The translations under genes and the position numbers were made by a program. The notes below the pieces were generated by a model. It had not been told where the DNA came from, searched no databases, and was given only the letters and a program-made list of their open reading frames with translations. 64,000 nucleotides of DNA from PALSA-612 sp964595575 (GTDB lineage Bacteria; Actinomycetota; Thermoleophilia; Gaiellales; Gaiellaceae). The stretch lies in NCBI GenBank assembly GCA_964595575.1, contig CAZQRA010000006.1, positions 27,155 through 91,154 of the forward strand. Direction: 5' to 3'. This document shows positions 34,239-42,613 of this stretch, one piece after another; the first letter of the stretch is position 1; each line of letters begins with the position of its first letter.

Positions 34239-35249
34239 GTGGCTCAGTGGAGAGAGCGAGGGCCGGCCCTGGTCGTGGTCGCCCACCCCGACGACGAGGC
34301 TCTGGGCTTCGCCGGGGCGATCCTTCGGCACCGCGAGCAGGGCGATCGCGTAGTCGTGGCCGTGGTCACGAACGGGGATGCCCACGCCCGGGGGAGGCTT
34401 CCCCTGCGGTTCTGCGGGGCGCCCCGGGGCTGGCCGGCCCGGGTGGCGCGACTGGGGCTCTGTCGAGCCCGCGAGACGGTGGAGGCGATGGCCCTCCTCG
34501 GCCTTCGCTGGTCGCTCGATCCCCGCCGGTCGGACATCTTCTTCCTCGGGTACCCGAACTACGGGCTGGAGACGATCGCCCGCTCCCAGGCTCCATGGAC
34601 GGAGGATGCCACCGGCCTCCACCACACCTACGCCCTCGGTCGCGGCTGGAGGCGCTGCGAGGGCGACCTCCGCTACCTCCTGGAGGGAAGACACTCGCGC
34701 TTGTGCGCTGCCGACTTGGCCCAGGACGTGGACAGCCTCCTCGCCATCGTTCGCCCCGCCCACGTGTACACCCACGTCGAGTTCGACGGCCACCCCGACC
34801 ACGCCGAGACCTACCGGCAGGTGCTGGCGGCGGTCGAGCGACTAGGTAGGCCGACGACGCTCCACTGCACCCTCATCCACCCCCAAGGAAGCGGGGAGCG
34901 CATGTACGCGTCGGCCCGCGAGTGGCCCAATCCGAGCGAGCACGAAGTGGCGAGCCCCTTCGACCGCTTCACCCCGCACCTCGACTTCGAGCCGCCGCCG
35001 GCAGCCGAGGCGGCCGATGGATCGGCGAGGAGCTGGGGGCCCTGGGGGGAGCCCGACGAGCTGGTCGATCTCCCTCCCCCCATGCGCCACCCCGATCCTG
35101 CCCGCAATCTCAAGTGGCAGGTCATCGCCCGCCACCGCTCCCAGGTCGTGTGCCGACGGGATCGCTCGGGGTCCTACCACGCCTCCTGCGGCTACATGCG
35201 GGCCTTCGTGAAGCGCCACGAGTTCTTCTGGACTCGGAGGGTGGGGTGA
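34239..35249 (+). CDS. PIG-L family N-deacetylase
   Basis: 336 residues. Zinc-dependent de-N-acetylation of GlcNAc-type sugars is the known family role. The AHPDDE signature lies at 15-20 (H16, D18, D19) and the second metal site, FDGHPDH, has H185 and H188. Start GTG 34239 is well supported by GGAGGAGG just upstream. The C-terminal half after the catalytic core is longer than in small PIG-L proteins, and its FDRFTPHLDFEPPPA and WQVIARHRSQ segments are unassigned. A CelD-type GNAT gene follows after 94 bases. Confidence 0.92.
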   Translation: MAQWRERGPALVVVAHPDDEALGFAGAILRHREQGDRVVVAVVTNGDAHARGRLPLRFCGAPRGWPARVARLGLCRARETVEAMALLGLRWSLDPRRSDIFFLGYPNYGLETIARSQAPWTEDATGLHHTYALGRGWRRCEGDLRYLLEGRHSRLCAADLAQDVDSLLAIVRPAHVYTHVEFDGHPDHAETYRQVLAAVERLGRPTTLHCTLIHPQGSGERMYASAREWPNPSEHEVASPFDRFTPHLDFEPPPAAEAADGSARSWGPWGEPDELVDLPPPMRHPDPARNLKWQVIARHRSQVVCRRDRSGSYHASCGYMRAFVKRHEFFWTRRVG

Positions 35250-35343
35250 GGAGGCGGCGCTCCCGCGAGGCGTGCCGGGGCGACTTTGGCCGCAGGCCGG
35301 TCGGGCTGGGCTCGAGCGGACGCACGGGGGAGGCCAAGCCCAC

Positions 35344-36408
35344 GTGACGCCGACGCTGGAGACAGGCGTCGTGCTCGAGCGCGTCAGCTTGGATGACGTC
35401 CCCGAGCCCGAGTGGGATGCTCTCGCCGGCGCTAGCGGCAACGTGTTCGCCACGCGAGCCTGGCTCTCCACGTGGTGGAGACACTTCGGCGCTGGCCGGG
35501 AGCTCGTGTGCTACAGCGTGCGACGGGCCGACGGAAGCTTGGGCGCCCTGCTTCCGCTCTACGCGTGGCGCTCGCGGCCGCTACGCGTCCTTCGCTTCCT
35601 CGGCCACCCCATGGGTGGGAGGCTGGGGCCCATCTCTTCCCCTCCCGACCGTCCCCTGGCCGCCACGGCCCTCGAGCACGTGCTGTCGGCGGCTCGCTTC
35701 GACGTGTTCGTGGGCGAGGGTCTGGAAGGAGGAGCCCGCTGGCCGGCGCTCCTCGGGCAGCCACCCTGGCGCCGTACGCCCAGCCCCCGGCTCGCTCTGC
35801 GCTTCCGCTCCTGGCAGGAGTTCCTCGCCAGCCGCAGCGCCAACTTCCGCCAGGAGCTGCGACGGAAGGAGCGCCGCCTGGCCGAGCAGCACGATGTCCG
35901 CTTCCGGCTGGCTGTCGACGAGGATCGCCTCCATCGCGACCTCGATACCCTGTTCCATCTCCACCGAGTCCGGTGGGGCAAGCCGACCCCCTTCTCGGCC
36001 GCCGAGGCCTTCCACCGGGCCTTCGCCGTCGAGTGCTTCCGGCGCGGCTGGCTTCGCCTCTGGCTTCTCGAGGTCGAGGGAGGACCGGTGGCTGCCCTGT
36101 ACGGCTTCCGTTTCGCCGGCACGGAGTACTACTTCCAGGCCGGCCGCGACCCCCGCTGGCAGCGACTCTCTCCCGGCCTCCTCCTCCTCGCTCACGCCAT
36201 CCGCGCGGCCCTGGAGGACGGGATGGAGGAGTACGACCTCGGTCATGGCGGGGGGGAGTACAAGTACCGATTTGCCGGCGAGGATCCCGGCCGGGAGGAC
36301 GTCATCTGGGCGGGAAGCCTCCGGGGCCGAGCAGCCCTGTGGCTGCTCGCGGCGGCGCAGGGGATGCCGCAGGTGCGGCGGGCGCTGCGCGGCCGGCTCG
36401 AGTCCTGA
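35344..36408 (+). CDS. CelD/BioF2-type GNAT acyltransferase
   Basis: 354 residues. Family pattern: WDALAGASGNVFATRAWLSTWWRHFG, split after the FATRAW that marks the N-terminal GNAT half, LLPLYAW, LRFLGHP, FRQELRRKERRLAEQ, FHRAFAVECFRRGWLRLWLLEV, GPVAALYGFRFAGTEYYFQAGRDP, SPGLLLLAHAIRAAL and YDLGHGGGEYKYRF. These proteins acylate sugars during exopolysaccharide synthesis, and some relatives add amino acids. GTG 35344 is tentative. The partner of the upstream PIG-L deacetylase could be re-acylated by this enzyme (inference). Confidence 0.85.
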   Translation: MTPTLETGVVLERVSLDDVPEPEWDALAGASGNVFATRAWLSTWWRHFGAGRELVCYSVRRADGSLGALLPLYAWRSRPLRVLRFLGHPMGGRLGPISSPPDRPLAATALEHVLSAARFDVFVGEGLEGGARWPALLGQPPWRRTPSPRLALRFRSWQEFLASRSANFRQELRRKERRLAEQHDVRFRLAVDEDRLHRDLDTLFHLHRVRWGKPTPFSAAEAFHRAFAVECFRRGWLRLWLLEVEGGPVAALYGFRFAGTEYYFQAGRDPRWQRLSPGLLLLAHAIRAALEDGMEEYDLGHGGGEYKYRFAGEDPGREDVIWAGSLRGRAALWLLAAAQGMPQVRRALRGRLES

Positions 36409-36431
36409 GCCTAAAGGCAGGGTGGCGCGCG

Positions 36432-37625
36432 TCACGCCAGGTCGGCCAGGGCGCTCTCCCAGCTGGGAAGCACGCTGCTCCAGGCGAAGCGGGAGCAGGC
36501 GTAGGCACGGCAGCGCTCTCGCAGGCCCTCGTCCGCCTTGGCGAGGGCGCGCTCGATAGCCGCCGCCAGGTCCAGCGGCTCGGGGCTCGCCGCCACCAGG
36601 TCGGCGTCAAGGGGGGCGAGGATCTCGGGCGTGGCCCCCACCGGCGTGCCGACCACGGGGGTGCCACAGGCGAGCGCCTCCACGGTCGCCAGGCCGAAAC
36701 CTTCGTAGGCCACGGTGGGAAGGACGAACAGGTCCGCCGCCCGGTACCAGGCTCGTAGCTCGCTCTCCGTCACCTGCCCGAGCAGGCGCACGGTCTGCTC
36801 GAGCCCGAGATCCCTCGTCCGCTCGCGCAGCCTATCGGCCAGGGATCCGGCGCCGGCGAGGGCGAGAGTGACGGGGAGGGAGCGTTGCACGTAACCGATC
36901 GCGACGAGTAGGTTCTCGAGCCCCATCCTCGGCTCCAAGCGACGAGCCGAGAAGAGGAGGGCCTCGCTCGGCCGTATGCCCAGCTGGGAACGCACCTCTT
37001 CGCGGGGGCCAGGCGAGAACCACTCCACGTCCACCCCTCCCGATACCCGTAAGACGCGGGCTTCCGCCTGGGGGTAGCGCTGGCGCAGGAGCGTGCCCGT
37101 GTAGTCGCTGAGGACGAGGATTCGGGTCGCGCGTGCGACCGCGGCTGCCTCGATCCGCGTCAGGGCAGGCTCCAGCGCCGTCATCGCCGCCCGGCGCGGG
37201 CCGAAGGGGACGCTGCCCCGCTCGAAGCCGAGCTCGAGGGGGGCGGGAGCGTGGTGGACGAGGACGAGCGGCCGGCCGAGACGGGCCCAGAGGAGCCCGA
37301 GAGCCTGGGTCTCGTCGTGGGCTACGGCGACGTCGACGCTCGCTTTCACTCGAGCCGCCAAGCGCCTGGTCTCCCAGATATCGGTGAAGGTCAGCGGCAA
37401 GACGCTGCGCCTGATCTGGCGGAGGACGGTGAGCCCTTCCCGCCGCTCCTCCGGCGGTCGATCAGGGACGCGGGGAGCGAGCACGGTCACCTGGTGACCG
37501 CGCTCGGCCAGGCCGCTGGCTGTCTCGGCCACCACCCGGGCATAGCCGCTCAGGCGGTCGGGAAACCACTGGCCTGCGGCCACGAGGATGTGGAGCGGCC
37601 GAGGGCGATCGTGCGGTGGGCCCAC
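36432..37625 (-). CDS. GT4-family glycosyltransferase
   Basis: 397 residues from GTG 37625. LHILVAAGQWFPDRLSGYARVVAETA gives the acceptor-side start, broken at its DRLSG loop. It is followed by VLVHHAP, LVLSDYTGTLLRQRYP, VSGGVDVEWFSPG, LLFSARRLEPRMGLENLLVA and YEGFGLATVEALACGTPVVGTPVG with E-x7-E. A complete GT-B enzyme. It is a single-gene unit, convergent with the CelD-type gene and divergent from the wzz-like gene. Confidence 0.93.
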   Translation of the reverse strand: MGPPHDRPRPLHILVAAGQWFPDRLSGYARVVAETASGLAERGHQVTVLAPRVPDRPPEERREGLTVLRQIRRSVLPLTFTDIWETRRLAARVKASVDVAVAHDETQALGLLWARLGRPLVLVHHAPAPLELGFERGSVPFGPRRAAMTALEPALTRIEAAAVARATRILVLSDYTGTLLRQRYPQAEARVLRVSGGVDVEWFSPGPREEVRSQLGIRPSEALLFSARRLEPRMGLENLLVAIGYVQRSLPVTLALAGAGSLADRLRERTRDLGLEQTVRLLGQVTESELRAWYRAADLFVLPTVAYEGFGLATVEALACGTPVVGTPVGATPEILAPLDADLVAASPEPLDLAAAIERALAKADEGLRERCRAYACSRFAWSSVLPSWESALADLA

Positions 37626-37803
37626 GACCAGGCGAGCTTAGTCCGAGCCCGTCGGTCTTCGCCACTGCGCAGAACCCGGGCGCTCTCTCGATCACCCGCC
37701 ATGGCAAAGCCAAACGCTGGGCTCGAGCAGCGTCTACGGGCATCGTAGCCGCCGCCGTACCGGCACGAGCACGACGGGCGCCGGGCGGTTACCCTCCTCC
37801 CTA

Positions 37804-37832
37804 TTGCCAGAACTGGCTCTGGCGAGTACTTT
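37804..37832 (+). promoter_or_regulatory. promoter of the wzz-cpsD-wzy unit
   Basis: TTGCCA at 37804-37809 and TACTTT at 37827-37832 are exactly 17 bases apart. The spacer contains an inverted repeat GCCAGA-ACTGGC-TCTGGC (37806-37823) that could be an operator. The -10 ends ten bases before GTG 37843. It lies in a 217-base divergent gap; the rest of the gap shows nothing recognisable. Confidence 0.65.
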
Positions 37833-37842
37833 GAGGGAAGCC

Positions 37843-38604
37843 GTGACCGTCGCCGACGTCTACAGGGCCCTTTGGCGCCACAAGATCTTCATCGTCGCGG
37901 GGACGGCGATCGTGCTCGGTATCGCCTGGTTCCTGACCTCCACCAAGCCCAAGATCTACGAGGCCTCAGCCCTGATCCGGGTCCAGCAGCGCATCGACGA
38001 CCCCACCCAGGCCCTGGGCGCGCTGCAGACCGGGGAGCGGCTGGTGCGCACCTACGCCAGGATCGCACGGACAGCCACCATCGCTGCCAAGATCGCCGAG
38101 CAGCTCAAGGGGGCTGTTCCGCCGAGCGAGGTCTACGGGAGCATCAGGGCCCACCAGGTGGAGGACCTCGAGCTCCTCAGCATCACCGCCCGCAGCCGCA
38201 ACCCCCGCCACGCAGCCCTGATAGCCAACGCAGCGCCTGCGGCCCTGCGGAGCTTCATCGCCCAGACGGGAACGACCCGCGACCAGGTGATCACCGTCCA
38301 GGCTGCCGGCGTGCCGCGCTCCCCCAGCTCGCCTGACCTTCGATTCAACCTGCTCATGGCCCTTCTTCTGGGTCTCATCCTCAACGGCGGCCTGGCCCTC
38401 CTGGCCGAGCTCCTGCTCGACCGGGTGTCCGGGCTGGACGAGCTGGAGCGGGTCGCGCAACGGCCCATCCTGGCCACGGTACCGGTGCTCGAGTTCCGAG
38501 GGGGAGACTCCGCGCCCGGCGCGTCCGTGCCGGAGGCCATCGCGCCGGGCAGAACCCAAGCGGGAAGGCCCGCCCGGTCTCTGGGGCGAGGTCTCCGTGA
38601 CTAA
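37843..38604 (+). CDS. chain-length determinant-like membrane protein (Wzz/CapA type)
   Basis: 253 residues from GTG 37843, which has GAGGGA a few bases upstream; TTG 37804 would give 13 more residues but overlaps the proposed promoter. VADVYRALWRHKIFIVAGTAIVLGIAWFLT gives the first membrane segment (about 11-30), broken after its basic KI. It is followed by the proline-poor periplasmic helix-rich domain, and by LRFNLLMALLLGLILNGGLALLAELLLD, the second segment. The cytoplasmic tail RPILATVPV is the conserved end that activates CpsD kinases. It controls polymer length with the Wzy polymerase. It overlaps cpsD by eight bases. Confidence 0.9.
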   Translation: MTVADVYRALWRHKIFIVAGTAIVLGIAWFLTSTKPKIYEASALIRVQQRIDDPTQALGALQTGERLVRTYARIARTATIAAKIAEQLKGAVPPSEVYGSIRAHQVEDLELLSITARSRNPRHAALIANAAPAALRSFIAQTGTTRDQVITVQAAGVPRSPSSPDLRFNLLMALLLGLILNGGLALLAELLLDRVSGLDELERVAQRPILATVPVLEFRGGDSAPGASVPEAIAPGRTQAGRPARSLGRGLRD

Positions 38605-39268
38605 GGTGCTGCTCGGCAACGGCAGTCGCTCTGGGTCCTCGCTGATCGAGCCGAGCTCGCCCTACGCAGAGCCGTTTCGCAACCTGCGCCTCGCTCTCGG
38701 CCTTCGCTCGACGGGGGTCTCGCGGCGCGCAGTGTTGATCACCAGCCCCGGCGTCCGCGAGGGCAAGTCGACCATAGCGGCCAATCTCGCCCTCGTCGCC
38801 TCTCTGGGTCAGCGTACCCTTCTCATCGACGCCGATCTCCGTCGGTCGGTGCAGCACGAGCAGTTCGGCCTTCCCCGGGCGCCGGGTCTAGTGGAGCTCC
38901 TGGCCGCCCCGGAGGTAGCTCTGGACGACTTCGTCCAGCAGGCAGGGACGCTCGAGGTCCTCACCGCCGGTCGACCGGTACTCCGGGCCGGCGATCTCGC
39001 CTCCTCCAAGCGCATGGAGCAGATCATCCAGGCGACCCTGGAACGCTACGAGCTGGTGGTGCTCGACTCGCCGCCTGTCCTGCATGCCTCCGACGCCGCC
39101 GGCCTCGCTGCCCACTCCTGCGTCGACGTGGTGTTGGTGGTCAACGGATCGACCCGCCGCCGGGCCATCCGCCATGCCCTCCGCGAGCTGGAGCTGGTGG
39201 AAGCCACGGTTCTGGGCGTGGTTGCCAACCGTCACGGGCGGCTGGCCCCATACTACGGCTACCGCTGA
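38597..39268 (+). CDS. cpsD: CpsD/CapB-type tyrosine autokinase
   Basis: 223 residues. BY-kinase cytoplasmic domain: Walker A SPGVREGKST at 50-59, Walker A' LLIDADLRR at 75-83, Walker B VVLDSPP at 154-160. The very short C-terminus RLAPYYGYR supplies a three-tyrosine cluster for autophosphorylation. PSSPYAEPFRNLRLAL near 18-34 contains the usual EAYR-like oligomerisation element. With the Wzz-like partner it regulates polymerisation and export. The start is GTG 38597 within the end of the partner gene. Confidence 0.92.
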   Translation: MTKVLLGNGSRSGSSLIEPSSPYAEPFRNLRLALGLRSTGVSRRAVLITSPGVREGKSTIAANLALVASLGQRTLLIDADLRRSVQHEQFGLPRAPGLVELLAAPEVALDDFVQQAGTLEVLTAGRPVLRAGDLASSKRMEQIIQATLERYELVVLDSPPVLHASDAAGLAAHSCVDVVLVVNGSTRRRAIRHALRELELVEATVLGVVANRHGRLAPYYGYR

Positions 39269-39293
39269 CGAATGGGCTACCGCTAACGAATGG
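39258..39293. repeat. 18-bp tandem duplication at the cpsD stop / wzy start
   Basis: Two 18-base units (39258-39275 and 39276-39293) differ at one base. Each contains GGCTACCGCT plus ACGAATGG. The first unit includes the cpsD TGA and an ATG at 39272 that reads four codons to TAA; the second unit supplies the ATG at 39290. Confidence 0.85.
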
Positions 39294-40756
39294 TGCTGGC
39301 ACGGCAGCTGGCCCGATCCCCGCGCTCGGTCGTGGCGCTCGTGGCTGTGCTCGTCGTCGCGCTCAATTCCCTGCTCGCCGCTCGCCTGGTCGATCACGGC
39401 CCCCTCCGCGCGGCCGCGATCGCCCTGCTTCCCGCTGTGCTCGTCGGCTTGGGCGCCCTCGTCGCCTCCAGTCGGGAGATCCTCGTCTATGCCGCCCTGG
39501 GCCTGAGCATGACCGCCGCTCCGCTGACTGGGCCGTTGCCGCTCCTGCCCGGTCTCTACGCCGCCGACCTCATCGCGATGTTGGCCCTCTCGTCCTGGAT
39601 ATTCGCCCGCCTTCTCAGGGGCGACAAGGTCCATGGGTCGCGGGCTGCCGTCGTCGGCTGGCCGTTCGTCCTCTTCGCCGTGGCCGTGCTGCAAGCCGTC
39701 CTCCGCGGCCACGAGCAGTATGGCCTCGACCTCGTCTCGCAGCCGCTCCGCCTCCTCCTCTACGCCTCCATGGCCCTCGCCGTCACCGACTGCGATCCCC
39801 GGCGGCTGTACCGAGGGGTGGTGGCCGTCTTCTACGTGGGGACGGCCTGGATGCTCCTCAACGCCGCCTACCACGTGGCGACGGGGACCTCTCAGACCGA
39901 CCAGGTCAACGTCTCCACCGGAGGCACGCGCTACGTCTCGCTGACGGTGGCCATGTACCTGGCAGCGGCTCTCTTTCTGGCCCTCCTCAACCTCCAGATC
40001 GACGACTCGGCTCGCCGTCGCTTCCTCCACGTCGCGATGGCTGCCCTGGCCGCCTTCGGGGTGGTCCTCGCCCTCGGCCGCAGTACCTTCTTGGCGATAG
40101 GGGTGGTCCTGCCGCTGCTCGTCGTCGCCGCCCCGCGGGTTCGCAACGCCGTGCTCGGTCTTCTACCCCTGTGCCTTCCCTTCCTCGTACTCGCTGGCCT
40201 CCTCGTCCCCCGCGTGGTCCCCGACGTCGGGCCCCAGCTCGTCCACCGCATCACCGCCTCGCCCACGAGCGACGTCAACGCCCGCTGGCGGGTCGCGGCC
40301 GCAAAAGCGGTGTGGCGACAGGTGGACGAGTCGCCCCTGGTGGGGGTCGGCTTCGGTCGGGAGGAGAGCTTCGTCTTCGACGAGAAGGTGCGGGGGATCA
40401 CCATCCCCAGGCGAGAGACGGTAGGACAGGACCCCCACAACGGCTTCCTGTACCTGCTCGCCGGGGGCGGAGCCCTCGCCCTGGGCGCCTTCTTCCTCGT
40501 GCTCCTCCGCTACCTGCGCCAGGCCTGGCAGGCGCTGCGGGCGGCGTCCGATCCCAGGGAGCGTGTGCTCGTGGTGTGGTCGGGCCTTGCGCTCTTTGCC
40601 TTCCTCGTCAACGCCGTGTCGGGGCTCCAGCTCCAGTCTCCCTCCACCCTCATCACCATCTGGACCTTGCTGGTGCTCCCCTCCGCCGTGATTCCGCGTT
40701 CCGAGGAGGTGGGCGCTCCTCGCCCCGCCCTGCGGCCGGCAGCCGAGCGCTCCTGA
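39290..40756 (+). CDS. wzy: O-antigen polymerase/ligase-like membrane protein (Wzy-type)
   Basis: 488 residues, about twelve hydrophobic segments. The central periplasmic loop has RWRVAAAKAVWRQVDESPLVGVGFG, cut here at the conserved W-R-V...W. It ends GQDPHNGFLYLLAGGGALALG, in which the H-N-x-(F/Y)-L motif is the hallmark of Wzy_C/WaaL. It would join lipid-linked repeat units outside the membrane. It is next to wzz and cpsD, so it is the likely polymerase of that system. A second family member is at 57026. Confidence 0.9.
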   Translation: MVLARQLARSPRSVVALVAVLVVALNSLLAARLVDHGPLRAAAIALLPAVLVGLGALVASSREILVYAALGLSMTAAPLTGPLPLLPGLYAADLIAMLALSSWIFARLLRGDKVHGSRAAVVGWPFVLFAVAVLQAVLRGHEQYGLDLVSQPLRLLLYASMALAVTDCDPRRLYRGVVAVFYVGTAWMLLNAAYHVATGTSQTDQVNVSTGGTRYVSLTVAMYLAAALFLALLNLQIDDSARRRFLHVAMAALAAFGVVLALGRSTFLAIGVVLPLLVVAAPRVRNAVLGLLPLCLPFLVLAGLLVPRVVPDVGPQLVHRITASPTSDVNARWRVAAAKAVWRQVDESPLVGVGFGREESFVFDEKVRGITIPRRETVGQDPHNGFLYLLAGGGALALGAFFLVLLRYLRQAWQALRAASDPRERVLVVWSGLALFAFLVNAVSGLQLQSPSTLITIWTLLVLPSAVIPRSEEVGAPRPALRPAAERS

Positions 40757-40760
40757 GTCG

Positions 40761-41669
40761 GTGTCGAGACGGGGGGGAATCGCCACCAGGGCCTTGAGGG
40801 CAGCCCTCGCTCGTGGCGAAGGGTACGAGCCTCAGCCTCCGGGACGGTTCTTCGACGATCGATCCGTCCGTGGGTACTTTCTCGATCTGAGGGCGAAGAC
40901 GGAAGCAGCTTCTGCCCGCCAGCCCGAGCGGCTCCTTCCTGCGGATCTCGCTCAGCTCGCTCTGGGGTGGTGGGAGCGCGACGTGGCGGGGAACGGCAGC
41001 GGCGACGAGTTCTTGCGGCTCTGCCGTCTGCTCGAGGCCACGGCCGAGCGCAGCGCGGGCGCGCTCCGCTGGCCGTACCCCGTGGCGGTCCCCAAGTACG
41101 GTCTCGAGCCTCCTTGGTACTCGGCCTTGGCCCAGGGCCAGATCGCCTCCGTGTTCGTACGTGCCTACCTGTGGACGGGCCTCGATCGCTACGCTCACGC
41201 CGCCGAGCTAGCTATCGCTCCCCTCCTCCTCGGCTCGGGCTCCGAGCTCGTCTCGGCGACACCTGCGGGCCCTATCCTCGAGGAGGCCCCGAGCCACCCT
41301 GCGAGCCACATCCTCAACGGCTGGATCTACGCTGTCTGGGGTTTGTGGGATGTCCACGTCGGCCTCGGCCTCCGCCGCGCTGGCGACACCCTCGACGCGA
41401 CTCTCGCGTGCCTCAGGCTTCTCCTGCCCCACTACGACCTCGGCTGGTGGACGCGCTACAGCCTGTTCCCGGGACCAGTGGCGGACGTGGCCCAGCCCTT
41501 CTACCACCGGCTCCACGTGGACCAGATGGAGGTGCTGTACCGTCTTACTGGAGCCGAGGTCTTCAAGGGAGCTGCTCGCCGCTGGCGCTCGTACGCGACC
41601 CTTCCCGGCCATCTGCGCTCTCTAGCCTGGAAGGGAGCCTTCGCGGTCGCCCAGGGCATCGGCCGATGA
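40761..41669 (+). CDS. D-glucuronyl C5-epimerase-like protein
   Basis: 302 residues. It matches the C5-epimerase C-terminal domain: VRGYFLDLRAKTEAA, YPVAVPKYGLEPPWYSALAQGQIASVFVRA, cut after its PPWYSALAQGQ core, ILNGWIYAVWGLWDVHVGLG, YDLGWWTRYSLF and FYHRLHVDQMEVLYRLTG. This alpha/alpha-barrel domain inverts glucuronic acid to iduronic acid in heparan or related polymers. The key tyrosines and the H-Q-L-like segment are kept in the LHVDQM form. No signal peptide is seen, so it acts inside or on lipid-linked sugars (inference). Start GTG 40761 lies five bases after wzy. Confidence 0.85.
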   Translation: MSRRGGIATRALRAALARGEGYEPQPPGRFFDDRSVRGYFLDLRAKTEAASARQPERLLPADLAQLALGWWERDVAGNGSGDEFLRLCRLLEATAERSAGALRWPYPVAVPKYGLEPPWYSALAQGQIASVFVRAYLWTGLDRYAHAAELAIAPLLLGSGSELVSATPAGPILEEAPSHPASHILNGWIYAVWGLWDVHVGLGLRRAGDTLDATLACLRLLLPHYDLGWWTRYSLFPGPVADVAQPFYHRLHVDQMEVLYRLTGAEVFKGAARRWRSYATLPGHLRSLAWKGAFAVAQGIGR

Positions 41670-42613
41670 GGGTCCTGGTCGTCACCAACATGTACCCGAC
41701 GCCGGCCGAGCCCTGGTTTGGCTGCTTCGTCAAGGAGCAGGTGGAGGATCTGCGGCGCTTGGGCGTGGAGATCGAGGTCCTGGCCTTCGACGGGCGGCGC
41801 CAGCGAAGCGCCTACGCACTCAACGCATGGAGGCTGCGACAGATCCTCCTCCACGAGCGCTTCGACCTGGTGCATGCTCACTACGGCCTCACCGGGGCTC
41901 TTGCTGCCTGCCAGCGAAGGGTGCCGGTAGTGACCAGCTTCCACGGCAGCGACACCGTGATTCCCTGGCAGCGGGCGATCTCCTGGCTGGTCGCCCGGTC
42001 GACCACTCCCGTGTTCGTCAACGCAGAGACGGCGCGGCGCCTGGGATGTGCACGGGCGCTCGTCGTTCCCACCGCAGTCGATCTCGACCTCTTCCAGCCG
42101 GTCGAGCGCAGCGAGGCGCGGCGGGCTCTCGGCTGGCCCGAGCGAGCGCGCTATGTGCTTCTCCCGGGGGCGCGCGGGAACCCGGTGAAGGGAGCGGCTC
42201 TGTTCGAACGGGTAGTGGAGAGGGCACGGGGTGGCCTCCCCAATCTCGTCCCGGTGAGCCTGGAGGGGTTCTCCCGACGCCAGGTGGCCCTCGTGATGAG
42301 CGCTGTGGACGTGACCTTGATGACCTCCCTCTGGGAAGGCTCGCCCGTTACCGTCAAGGAGTCGCTGGCCTCTCTGACCCCTGTAGTCTCCGTGGCGGTG
42401 GGCGACGTGCCCGAGCTTCTGGCCGGGCTTCCTGGATGCGCGGTGGCGCCCCGCGATGCCGACGCGCTCGCCGCCGCTGTTTTCCGTGCCCTGGAGGCAC
42501 CTCGTGATCCCTCCCTCCGCGAGAGGGTGCGCCCCTTCTCGCGCCCGGCCATCGCCGAGCGGATGGTGCATGTCTACCGGGGAGTGCTCGAGGGGTCGAC
42601 CGCGCTCGCATGA
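41666..42613 (+). CDS. GT4-family glycosyltransferase
   Basis: 315 residues, short for the family. It has RVLVVTNMYPTPAEPWFGCFVKEQVEDL, broken at its PWFG loop, FDLVHAHYGLTGAL, VVTSFHGSDT, VPTAVDLDLFQP, LLPGARGNPVKGAALFERVV, MTSLWEGSPVTVKESLASLTPVVSV and an E-x7-E-like arrangement ending VKES. It overlaps the epimerase stop and the next GT start by four bases each. The donor is unknown, but its position makes a uronic acid or its neighbour plausible. Confidence 0.9.
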   Translation: MRVLVVTNMYPTPAEPWFGCFVKEQVEDLRRLGVEIEVLAFDGRRQRSAYALNAWRLRQILLHERFDLVHAHYGLTGALAACQRRVPVVTSFHGSDTVIPWQRAISWLVARSTTPVFVNAETARRLGCARALVVPTAVDLDLFQPVERSEARRALGWPERARYVLLPGARGNPVKGAALFERVVERARGGLPNLVPVSLEGFSRRQVALVMSAVDVTLMTSLWEGSPVTVKESLASLTPVVSVAVGDVPELLAGLPGCAVAPRDADALAAAVFRALEAPRDPSLRERVRPFSRPAIAERMVHVYRGVLEGSTALA

